Source of the DNA: Purshia tridentata
Lineage: Eukaryota; Streptophyta; Magnoliopsida; Rosales; Rosaceae
Assembly (NCBI GenBank): GCA_003254885.1
Contig: QANT01004976.1
Coordinates: forward strand, 1-27,209
Reading direction: 5' to 3'
Length of the DNA: 27,209 nt
Below the pieces are notes generated by a model that worked only from the letters and a program-made list of their open reading frames with translations, did not search any database and had not been told where the DNA came from. Position 1 is the stretch's first letter. Every line of letters starts with the position of its first letter. Positions 1 through 11,553 of the stretch are shown piece by piece. Made by a program: the position numbers and the translations under genes.

Positions 1-360
1 GAAAAAAAAAAAAAAAATCGACAAAATCAATTATATAGAGATCGATTTAATGAAAGTAGCTACAAATCTAACTTGAAATAGTTTGTAAAATTGGAAATAA
101 AAAATTCGAAATCAAATTGATCACTAAACAGTAGCTATAACAAAAATAAATTTGCAAATCGATTATAAATGATTTCAATGTATTTAGCTACAAATCCACG
201 TGAAATAGAGGTAAATATCAATCTACAAATTTGGAAATCAAAATTCGAAATAAAAAAAATCAAAATAAAGAACAAAAAAAGAAACAAATTTGGAAATCAA
301 AAATCAAAATAAAAAAAATCAAAATAAAGAACAAAAAAAGAAACAAAAATTAATCATAAA
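1..360. repeat. AT-rich tandem-repeat tract
   Basis: Very A-rich on the plus strand, with two nested scales of repetition. A loose unit of about 130 bp, containing tagctacaaatc, a gaaatag block and attcgaaat, occurs twice (about 43-170 and 171-286). Within the second copy a 59-bp unit starting caaatttggaaatca is tandemly duplicated almost exactly (226-284 and 285-343). I see no credible gene; a 77-codon minus-strand frame at 368-601 resembles nothing I know. This is probably satellite-like or decayed transposon DNA. Confidence 0.6.
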
Positions 361-2014
361 TTAAAAGCTAAACATAGTTTAAAACTAAGCGATTGATGAA
401 GAACAAGATCAAATCACAAAATTGAGGAGATCGAACTGCGAAATCGAAACAGATCAATGTAAAATATCGTTGAAGAGAATTTGAGAAATTAAATTGATGT
501 GCGAAATTGCTAAGATAAATGGAGAAGAGAGAATAAAACGGCAGCAAGCTTGAAGACCCTTGATCTGGAAGAATAAAGGCTACGCTGAATGTGCTTGGCA
601 AGTGGGTTAGCCAGGTGACTATATAGTAACCTAATTGCTAAAAATTTAACATTATTATTACATTTAAAAAAAAAGTTTATTAATTATAAGGTAAATGGTA
701 TGTCTATTATGCATCACAGAATAATTAATTTTTATTTAAACTAGGCTATACAAAAAAAAAGTGTTGGACGGTTCAAAATCGTTAATTTTTAGTAAATTCA
801 CATGCTGTCAAATATGTATTAACGGATTATACATTGTGAAATCCAATCCAATCCGATATTATATTAAAGTCCAATTCGATTCAATCCAATCCAATTGGTA
901 TTGGATTTGATTGGACTGGATGATTGGTTTTTTATAAACAAAAAAATATTGCAACGTAAAATGTAAACTATTCATAATCTCCTATTTTGAGCTCGGTTGG
1001 AGTGCGTTGGATTCAATGTAGATTTTTATAAACTTTTGTAGGCTTTTTTAATTGATAGACTTGGGTAGAGTTTGCAGAGTTTTATTGCCTTTAATAGATT
1101 CCATATATTAATAAAACTAATACCCAGCTAAGTTTAACTCTTTTTTATTTTCCAATTATATAGCCCTAGGGTCACTTAAATTCCACAATTGTATACTTTT
1201 TACTTTCAAATGAACAATTTCAAAGGTTTAAAACAGAGGGTGACTATAGCATGATCAGATTGGTTAGAAAAAGAACTTCGTATGCATCAAACAAAACAAT
1301 TAATTAATCCGCATTAACTAGTTCATCACTGAGGATTTTAAGTTATATAGCTCTCAAGTTTTGAAAGATGACTATAAACTATAAAAAGGCAATTCTACGT
1401 CATAAAACAATCAATTTTATTGAGAATAGAATAAAAAACTAATTAAAAACAAAATATATATACCTTGTTGTTTGTTGTCGATCGGTGATGCCTTATTATT
1501 CCATACCACTTTGCAACAAATCAGAAGATCGAATAAAAACTACAAGGAGAAAAATGAGGAATGTACAAGGGATATTCTACGTAGCCTACCAGTACTAGGA
1601 AGCAAAAACCATGCATGCATAGGTTAGAAATAGAACAATGGAATTTATCATTATTTTCTCACAAGAAATTTTGCCACAAAATACGAGTGAGGCAGACTGT
1701 CTATTGTAGATATAATAATTCATTGATTCAACTACAACACATGTTTAATTTGTAAAGACCGAAAAAAGAAGTAAAACACTTGTGAATAGAAGAGCAAACG
1801 AAAAAAGAGCAGGTTTTTAAGGATTGTATATGGATTTCTAATCTTATTCCAACTAACAAATTTTGAAAATCTTTTGCATTCATTAAACACTTATGACTAT
1901 TTTTTAGAGCTTTTCAAATATGACCGGGGGTTCGAGTTTCCTTGTATAAACTCAAACAACTTCATGTAGTGCTTGAATCTACGACTTTAGTTATATTAAA
2001 TTATTAAGACTCTA
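361..2014. other. Intergenic stretch, no gene recognised
   Basis: AT-rich DNA with stops in all frames. The only structured part is a CCAAT/ATTGG-rich palindrome near 838-927. I see no tRNA, splice-bounded exon or complete transposon here. Confidence 0.55.
838..927. repeat. CCAAT-rich imperfect palindrome
   Basis: Repeated atccaatcc blocks at 840-855 and 880-895 face ttggatttgattggac at 901-916, with the dyad centre near 898 (ccaattgg). It could form a hairpin. It could be one end of an old inverted-repeat element or a cluster of CCAAT boxes; no adjacent gene supports a promoter role. Confidence 0.4.
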
Positions 2015-2474
2015 GGGCTGTTTGGTTCCCGGAATTAATTTCCTAGGAAATCAATTCCTATGCCTTTTTCAAGGGTAAGAGAATGTAAGATTACATTCCC
2101 CCGCTTGGTAATGTTAGGAAAGTAAATCAATAATTCCCTTTTTATTTCCATTCTGTTGTTTGGTTTGTGTAGAAAAAGAAAATAAAGTTGATCTAATTTT
2201 CCAGTTATACCTTATTTATTAAACACAAGCAATATTAATTTAATTTATTTTAAAAATTTTAGGATTAATTTAATAAATAGAAAAAACAATAAATGCTTTC
2301 CCAAGAAAGGGGAAAACCAAAACCCAAGCTCCAGTAAGGGTTTCATTTTCTCCCCAATAAGAGAAATCATTTCTCTTAGGCTAGGAAATGATTTTCTTTC
2401 CATGTACTTACCAAACAATGGAATGGAATTAATTTCTCATTCCTATACCTCCAAAACTTGAACTAAACGGACCC
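2015..2474. mobile_element. MITE-like element (PIF/Harbinger-like ends)
   Basis: The left end reads gggctgtttggttc. The right end, reverse-complemented, reads gggtccgtttagttc, so the termini are imperfect inverted repeats of the GGGnC(T/C)GTTTGG type seen in many plant Tourist/Harbinger MITEs. Subterminal blocks (ggaattaatttcct on the left, ggaatggaattaatttc on the right) extend the symmetry. Flanks are CTA on the left and TAA on the right, a possible degraded 3-bp target duplication. There is no coding capacity. It is about 460 bp and old, judging by arm divergence. Confidence 0.6.
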
Positions 2475-2904
2475 TAAAAGAGATAAAACTTCCTTACTAG
2501 GTGAAGAAATTAAAACGTATATTTTTACAAAAATTTAAGAAAAATGTAAGAATTCTGATTTAAAGAATATCATTGACAACCTAGCTAGTAGAAAGATCCT
2601 TATGCCCCAATCTTTCTGCCTTGTATATATGACAAAAGAAGTAGACATGCTACGAAGGAATTTGTTCTAGAAAAAACGATCTTACAGAGATAAAAAAGCA
2701 TCAAGGAGAGAAATTTGAGTTGAAATTAATGAACCAAATCACAACAATTAATGACCTAACATCTTGAGGGGCGCGTTATGAGTTTTGAGTCAAAAGAGAA
2801 AAATCATATAATATTTGACTTTTAGAGGTTTGGGGAGTTTCATCTATTTAACTTGATTTGTAAAAATTTTAGAAAAATCTTAAATTTTGGAAGATTTTAA
2901 AGAA

Positions 2905-3538
2905 GGGCTTTCTTTACTACATATTTTTGAGGCACCGGTTCGACTTTTGGTAAGTTTTCCAAATAATGGAAAATGGATATCATACTCATCTAAGAGCTCG
3001 ATTCTGTGACCAATCGACAGATTCAGCTTTTCTGTCTTTAGAGATGGTGCTGTTAATGCCTTCTATCAAATTCAATTCACTCATGTAAATTCAATTACTT
3101 ATAACTTGCCACATCAACTAACATATCTAAAAATAATAAGCCGTTAGATATATATGAGAGGATGAGATTTGATGAAAGACCATTTCTAAAAGCAGAGAAG
3201 TTAAATTCCCAATCTGACATGTACTAGTATTGACGTTGATGAAAGTCTGATGGCTTTCTCTCCCCCGACTGATAAATCAATGCATGCATTACTTTCATCC
3301 ACCAACTGAAGAGGTAGTTTTAGTGATGTACGTCACTGATTTAGAACTAGTGACATCGATCAATCATTATTCACTGAATTTGATAGAGGAGAATCAGTAC
3401 ATGCTTCACCAGAAGAGAAGGGTCTTATGCTAGCTGCTGCTGTTACTGTGCTTACAACAGAAATATCGAGCAATGGAGAAAGCATTGTATGAGCCATCGT
3501 TAATTTGTATGTTGCTTCGTATAATTTCATTATCACAT
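2905..3538 (-). pseudogene. UBP5 exon 11 fragment, broken copy
   Basis: This matches 15297-15729 of the UBP5-like gene in this window, all within its exon 11, in the same orientation. Shared stretches include ccaccaactgaagaggtagtt, ttagaactagtgacatc, gaatcagtacatgcttcacc and gtatgttgcttcgtataatttc. Relative to the gene it has a 6-bp deletion near 3243, insertions of about 4 bp near 3330 and 8 bp near 3357, a 24-bp deletion near 3468 and a 189-bp insertion at 3020-3208. Frame is lost and the neighbouring exons are absent, so it cannot encode the protease. Because it lies inside one exon, its intron content cannot show whether it arose through RNA or DNA. Conserved peptide pieces such as AHTMLSPLL, GEACTDS and SNSVNND can still be read on the minus strand. 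Confidence 0.85.
3020..3208. mobile_element. 189-bp insertion with imperfect TIRs
   Basis: This segment is absent from the homologous part of UBP5 exon 11. The left end (about 3020-3048) and the reverse complement of the right end (about 3179-3208) share an imperfect inverted repeat, clearest as tctgtctttagagatggt against tctgcttttagaaatggt. The target sequence ccaatc(t)gaca appears on both sides (3010-3019 and 3209-3219), while UBP5 has one copy (ccaatcaaca). A duplication of about 9-10 bp fits a nonautonomous Mutator-type insertion, but the terminal repeats are too eroded for a firm family call. Confidence 0.6.
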
Positions 3539-4821
3539 AATTTAACTTAAGTATAACCCTCTTGGCCATCACTCTCTGGCCTTATATCTCTCAATAAAAA
3601 CCATCAGCCTAGCTTATGGTTCACCGTAAATCACCTACAGCCAACAGTACGTTTTCTTTCCCTTTTGTAAGTCAACCAGCTTCCAGGAGTGCTTGCATTT
3701 ACTCAACTATAGCAGTGGTCCATTTCGGATCAACTTCTCTTCATCAATTTTTTTTAACCTTTTTTTCTTCATTTTTTTTTTGCACTAACACTACAATGGT
3801 ATTTTCCAACTTCTCTTCGATCATTTGAGAAGCCGAATAGCTAACAAAGATGCATTCAAGAGCGCAAGATCAAGTTTACCATGCTCATTTTTATATATGG
3901 ATGTGAACATATGCAAAACACTCCCAAAAAACCTGAGGAAAATTTTTAAGAACAGATAAAATCTGGAGTGTAGTTTGGGATGTTAAGTTAACTACACGAG
4001 ATATATGGTATTCCGTTGAGTTCATCTTCACATTCCCATGTTGCCTATTTGATTAAGACAACTAAAATCATACGTACCTTAGTATTACTTGGCCCAAATT
4101 ATAGGTACCAAAATCATAATTGGGCCTTTCAAGTTAACCCACCATTCCCACCTATCCCACCGGCACAATCATCTACTCACCATCTCTAATTCACTACCAC
4201 CAATGTGGCCAACGCAGCCTTTGCCATATACTAAAATTATTACCACTGGTCGACATTGCATTTAAATTTTATCATATTTGATAAATTAGCTAAACAAGAA
4301 ATTTTATATATTTTAAGACTTTATTTTTTTATTTAATTTCCTCATTTTAAATTATTTTTATATATTCTAAATTTTAGATTCTCAATGTTAGAATAATTAA
4401 GTTTCAAGTTCAAATCCAATCAGATCGACAAAAACAATTATGCAATATTTATAAAGATTGATATGCTCATTACTATGGGTTTTTTTTAGTGATTATTTTT
4501 AGGAAAGTACGTACAACAGCTGCTTAATTATTATCATGATCGAACACAACACAAGGTACAAGCAAGAAAAACAAAAACATAACATACAACCCATGCATGC
4601 ATACTATATTATATAATAGGAACAACCCAATAATCCTAGAACATGCTAAAAAAAACATATCACACACTTATAAAAAGTAAAAAGCAGAATAAGACGAGAG
4701 CTGAGATATGGCGTTATGCAAAGCTGGTTCCTGCCTATATATATATGCAACAATGTCGCAGAAGGAAGAGACAAGCGATCGAAGCGATGAGGCAATGAGT
4801 GAGTGAGAGGGGCGTTGCTGG
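3539..4821. other. Intergenic, 3' flank of the PKS-like gene
   Basis: No gene is recognised. A 70-codon plus-strand frame (3616-3828) has the low-complexity F/S composition of a translated T-rich tract. The last 200-300 bp before 4822 are probably the 3' UTR and polyadenylation region of the PKS-like gene, transcribed leftward; no polyadenylation site could be fixed. Confidence 0.5.
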
Positions 4822-6681
4822 CTAGCGGAGGAGCCGCGGCAGCTTATTGTTTTTGGGTAAGGGTGGCCTACTTTCCACATGCTTCTTCGTGGATGACATT
4901 TTTGACGATTGTGATGATAGATGCCGATTATGAGGCGGTCCCGGCGGCGGTGGTGGTGGTGGGGGTGGGGGTCCCACCGCATCTTGTCCCTCAGCCGCAG
5001 GCATAATCAGTTTCACTGGATTTGGGCCCACAGTGCTCACTGCCTTCTCCCATTTACAGCTCAACAACCCATAATTATTATTCCCCGAACAATTTCTCAG
5101 TCTGCTCGTCTTTTCCAACTCATCATCATCATGTTCCGATGCTGTGTTGGGGGTTCGGTCCAACCCCTCCGCCGTGGTCACGCTCCAGTCCACGCTCGCC
5201 TCACTTGTCTCGTAGCAGTAGTAGTACTCCGTCGCCGCCTGATGACGATCTAAGCTTGATCGCGGCGGCGGCCGGGAATACATGCCCACCACATTTGCAC
5301 CCAATCGTACTCTCATGTTTTCATCGTCAAGTGAATTACTCCTGCTCCTGCGACAGTGCTGGTACAACATTGATTGTGGCGTTTGAGTAGGAGGAGTAGT
5401 AGTAGTACTAGTGGAGAAGCTTTCGATCTCGAACAAGTCCGAGCTTGTATCGCTTGCCACATCACCATCATCCTCAATATTATTATTACTATTAATATTA
5501 CTGGAACTTAATCGTCGCGATTTGGGACTTGTGGGGAATTTGAAACCTGAATTAGTACTGAAGTGGTGGTGGTTATGATGATGATCAGTAGTACTAATAG
5601 GTTTTTGTCCACCAAAAACTTCCAAAGAGTTCCGAGGTTGATCATCATGCAACGAATTCATTGTTGAAGACGACGTCGTTGTACCCCCATTCAGTTTCAA
5701 TATAGGAAAGCTAAACCCACTACTAGTTGTAGTAGTAGTAGTATGTACTTGATCTTTATTGAAGGGCAACCCCATTGGCAACTTTGAAGGCTCCTTCACA
5801 GCAGCAACAGAAGGAGCAATAGTGTTAATAGTAACTTGACGTCCTTGACACCAATCACGCGGCGGCAGGGCCAACAATTGCAATGAAAATGGGGACGACG
5901 ACGACAATGACGACGTTTCTTTCTTATTCATTTCCATATTGGTGGGTTGCGATGATATTTGAATTTGACCCTCCTCAACTTGAACCGATTTGTTGCCCGA
6001 ACAAGGGCATCGCCGTGGGAACCTAAACAATGTCGTTTTAGACGTGGATGGTGTCGTCTGGTGTTCTCTGGTCTTGATCTTCTTCTGATATTGATTATGG
6101 TGATGAGGAATAAGATGGGTTGGACTCCGCAAAGACACTGCAATAGTCCCAGGGGGATTGGACAAGAGGCCAATCTGGCTGTTCCAACTGGCCTCCGACG
6201 AAGCCGTTGGAGTCACAGCAGCAGCCACGTGGAAAGAACGAGCTCGGTAGACGTTCCTTCTGATACTATTATAATCATGATCAACAACAGATGAGGAAGC
6301 CCAAGAGGATCTGCTGGGAACTACTGTTGAGACATCATCACATTGATCATCATAATCCCCACAAACGACGACGTTCTTTTGAGCGTCGTTATTGACGCAT
6401 AATTCGTTGAAGTACTTGTGGGCGTGGAAAATGCTTAATTCTGTACTACTGCGACCATTAACGACGGTGGATCCACCACCACCACCACCACCACCACCCA
6501 GGTGATGATCTTGTTGTTGGCCATTGATCATGTGTTTATGATGTGGCGGCGGTCTGAGATAAGAGGCGGCGGAGGCGGAGAAACTTGCATTTGATCTGTC
6601 TCCTCCGACAAATATGGAGCATTTTTTCTCATCAAATCGGCTGACACCTGCTTTTGTTACTACTACTCTTGATCTCTCCAT
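4822..6681 (-). CDS. PKS: Phytochrome kinase substrate (PKS)-like protein
   Basis: PKS proteins are plasma-membrane-associated adaptors that bind phytochromes and phototropins and act in phototropism, hypocotyl growth orientation and leaf flattening. This single-exon gene (Arabidopsis PKS genes are also intronless) encodes 619 aa carrying the family's short islands in order: ELSIFHAHKYFNEL at 81-94, SEASWNSQIGLLSNPPG at about 161-177, RRCPCSG near 223-229, LEVFGG near 353-358, SDTSSDLFEIESFS at 410-423, and SEASVDWSVTTAEG near 493-506. The linkers are Ser/Thr/His-rich and disordered, with ten glycines near residue 61-70 and ten prolines near 571-580. The start is the ATG at 6681, in the favourable context aacaATGG; the frame remains open to 6720, but the first codon there is GTG. 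It is longer than the roughly 400-500 aa of Arabidopsis members. The family assignment is firm; which PKS paralogue it matches (perhaps PKS4) is not. Confidence 0.88.
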   Translation of the reverse strand: MERSRVVVTKAGVSRFDEKKCSIFVGGDRSNASFSASAASYLRPPPHHKHMINGQQQDHHLGGGGGGGGGSTVVNGRSSTELSIFHAHKYFNELCVNNDAQKNVVVCGDYDDQCDDVSTVVPSRSSWASSSVVDHDYNSIRRNVYRARSFHVAAAVTPTASSEASWNSQIGLLSNPPGTIAVSLRSPTHLIPHHHNQYQKKIKTREHQTTPSTSKTTLFRFPRRCPCSGNKSVQVEEGQIQISSQPTNMEMNKKETSSLSSSSPFSLQLLALPPRDWCQGRQVTINTIAPSVAAVKEPSKLPMGLPFNKDQVHTTTTTTSSGFSFPILKLNGGTTTSSSTMNSLHDDQPRNSLEVFGGQKPISTTDHHHNHHHFSTNSGFKFPTSPKSRRLSSSNINSNNNIEDDGDVASDTSSDLFEIESFSTSTTTTPPTQTPQSMLYQHCRRSRSNSLDDENMRVRLGANVVGMYSRPPPRSSLDRHQAATEYYYCYETSEASVDWSVTTAEGLDRTPNTASEHDDDELEKTSRLRNCSGNNNYGLLSCKWEKAVSTVGPNPVKLIMPAAEGQDAVGPPPPPPPPPPGPPHNRHLSSQSSKMSSTKKHVESRPPLPKNNKLPRLLR

Positions 6682-6810
6682 TGTTATATTTTTCCCTAGA
6701 AAGTTTGGAAATTGTGGCACCCAAAATATTGTGAAATTATTAGGGAAAATATATATGGAATTGAATCGCCTCTCAATTTCCTCTACTTGCTAGAGCCTAG
6801 AGCATGTAAC

Positions 6811-6826
6811 TATATATTTATATATT
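6811..6826 (-). promoter_or_regulatory. Candidate TATA box of the PKS-like gene
   Basis: On the minus strand this reads aatatataaatatata, containing TATAAATA, about 130-145 bp upstream of the chosen ATG at 6681. That leaves room for a 5' UTR of about 100 bp. The surrounding DNA is AT-rich, so chance occurrence is quite possible. Confidence 0.4.
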
Positions 6827-7334
6827 AATTGTCAGTCAGTCAGGATATGAGTACAAATACTTGTCCAATTATATATTCGATGCCCAATCATGAAGCACAG
6901 TTCAAATTATTTTAACTAGGCTGTAGAAAATTAGGTTTTAGGAAAGAAGTACTTTCTAATTAAATCCAAAAGAACATGCCCAATTTTAGACTTTTGAGTG
7001 ACAAGTGACAACGACCACCAACCACTCTAAGACTCATTTTCAAAATTATCTTATAGTTCTAATATCTATATATCTTCCCAAACACTTCTATTTGGTTTGC
7101 ATTTTCATTTTTTTTTTTAATATTTTTTTGCATGAAATAATTATGATTGAGTTGTGTTAGAGTATAAGGGTTAGAATTTATGGTTTGGAACATTAGCTTA
7201 GGGCAAATAAGGTTTGTTGGGATTCGTTAGAGTAAAGTTATACTATATTTCATTTATTTGTTACATTGAAAGTGATCAAACCCTTTAATCTATTATAATC
7301 TTAACTCATTTTCCCACCCTTCATTTGGTCTTGG
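6827..7334. other. Upstream region of the PKS-like gene
   Basis: AT-rich noncoding DNA, presumably the distal promoter of the PKS-like gene. A GTCA microrepeat occurs at about 6831-6842. Nothing else could be supported. Confidence 0.4.
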
Positions 7335-7590
7335 GCTAATCCTAACAGGGCGCTAAGAGTTTAATAATGGTTTATGGTTAGTATATTGATGTGACTGTAA
7401 TTGAGTTACATTAGTTACTACCACACAATCACACCAAAACTTGAGCTAATCTTAATGGCTTAGGTTTGCTCAAAAGACAAAAAAAATATCACAACGGCTT
7501 AGGGTTTAAGACGGATTGAGGGCTAGTATATTGGTGCAACTGTAATTGAATTATATTAGAGATTGTCAAACAATCACATCAAAAATAAAA
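7335..7590. repeat. Diverged direct repeat, two copies
   Basis: A block running from a ggcttaggg/ggcgctaag-like start through gttagtatattgatgtgactgtaattgagtta to caatcacaccaaaa (about 7350-7440) recurs at about 7492-7586 as gctagtatattggtgcaac, tgtaattgaattatatta and caatcacatcaaaa. Spacing is about 145-150 bp. It is probably an old tandem duplication or part of a decayed transposon. There is no coding potential. Confidence 0.5.
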
Positions 7591-8173
7591 TAAAAATAAA
7601 ACTGGAGGCTGTAACAACTCAACCTCTAGGTAGACCCACTTTCATGAGAATCCTAAGTTAAAGATTTAACTGCAAGCAAGCAGACCCTAAAGGCCATGTC
7701 TAACAGCTTTACCCTCCTTTCCATACATACCATGTGCCATTTCACCAAGCCTTAAGGTCATGTCTAAAATTGTGCCAAGTTTTTTAACCATGTGACCTCT
7801 TTGATCTGAGATAAGTTTTCAAAATTTAACTACTACATTAATATTGGACAATCACTATAGAAAATAGTTTCATTACTATTGTCTCTGCATAGACCATATT
7901 GACATTCATGACATAAAAACGATAAAAACAAACACCTCTACTACGTCCGAAGTAAGACCCTATAACGCAACAACCAAGGCCATCAGTAACAAGCCAGATT
8001 ATTGTAGAGTACTTGGTTTTAAGAAACAAAGCTTTTACCATGTAGCACAACTTGGTTCCAGATCTCCAATGATATAAAAAAGCTACTAAATATATTGCCT
8101 GTGAGTTTTGACAAAGACGGTCCCAATAATCTTATTCACCCTCGCACACGAAATTTCCAACCAAATCTCCATA
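7591..8173. other. HINT1 3' flank and probable 3' UTR
   Basis: The part nearest 8173 follows the HINT1 stop codon on the minus strand and is probably its 3' UTR; the transcript end could not be fixed but may lie near 7840-7850. A 70-codon minus-strand frame at 7838-8050 has no recognisable motif. The 7600-7780 part is unassigned. Confidence 0.4.
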
Positions 8174-10886
<2,713 letters not shown>

Positions 10887-11248
10887 CTCATGCCTTTATG
10901 TGCCTACAACAGTAATTTCCTCTTTTTTCTTTTATAAATTGAGTAAATTCTTTGGCTAAATTTTACTTGTGGCCCATGTAGTTTCGACCAAGTTTTATTT
11001 TGGTAACTGTAGTTTTAATTGTTCGTATTTTACAAATTCTTGCACTTGAAGGGTATTCTAGCATTTTTATCAATTAATGAAAAGCATGGGTGTCCATTGA
11101 AATATAGGTCCACGAAATGAAATCCTTATATGGAGTGAAACAAACATCAAACAATATATCATTAGGTTATGGATTCGAATTAGCCTTTAACGTGTCACCA
11201 GGATTGTCTTGTATTTATGATCAATGCACTTTAAGGAATCACCTTAAA
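10887..11248. other. HINT1 upstream region
   Basis: Presumed promoter. The stretch at about 10955-11050 (aattttacttgtggcccatg, then ttattttggtaactgtagtt) resembles the 'tttttagtccctgtagttt' ends of a common plant element group also seen at 26118, so part of it may be a decayed inverted-repeat element. Otherwise nothing is recognised. Confidence 0.35.
10931..10938 (-). promoter_or_regulatory. Candidate TATA element of HINT1
   Basis: The minus strand reads tttataaa about 45-50 bp upstream of the first in-frame ATG (10886). If used, transcription would start near 10900-10910 and the mRNA would include both candidate ATGs. A TGGGCC (site II type) lies farther upstream at 10971-10976. Supported by motif and position only. 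Confidence 0.35.
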
Positions 11249-11553
11249 GGCCTCGTTTGGTGTCTAGGATTGAATTGGAAAGGATAAGTAACAAATTTAT
11301 ATGTATTTGAAGAAGAAATTTCTAAGTTGAAGAAAGAAGATGGGAATAAAATAGATAAATTATGAAGAAAACTTATCCTTTCCAATCCCCTCAAAATGGC
11401 GGAGATTAGCAACGATAATATTTTCCTTATAGTTAAGCCATATTCTTTCCCTCTTCTTCCTTTAAATTAGAAAAACACTCTATCTTTTTCCTTAAATACA
11501 CATGAATTTACCATTTATCCTTTCCAATTCAATCCTAGACACCAAACGAGGCC
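11249..11553. mobile_element. 305-bp MITE with 39-bp identical TIRs
   Basis: The left terminus at 11249-11287 (ggcctcgtttggtgtctagg and on) is the exact reverse complement of 11515-11553. Weaker symmetry continues inward (gtatttgaag on the left against gtatttaagg in the reverse-complemented right arm), as in a foldback element. Flanks are AAA on both sides, possibly a 3-bp target duplication of the PIF/Harbinger kind. There is no coding capacity. An extra internal ttatcctttccaat at about 11370 repeats part of the terminus. Identical ends suggest a fairly recent insertion or good preservation. Confidence 0.85.

Noticed and set aside
3360..3572. 70-codon minus-strand frame as a small gene
   Set aside because: It is the surviving part of the broken UBP5 exon 11 copy; its start is an unrelated ATG and the frame is disrupted outside it.
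4668..6294. Several overlapping frames on both strands within the PKS-like gene
   Set aside because: They are shadows of the low-complexity PKS coding sequence (His-, Arg- and Pro-rich alternate frames) with no motifs of their own.
6682..6720. N-terminal 13-residue extension of the PKS-like protein
   Set aside because: The upstream codon is GTG, not ATG; the ATG at 6681 in aacaATGG context is the natural plant start.
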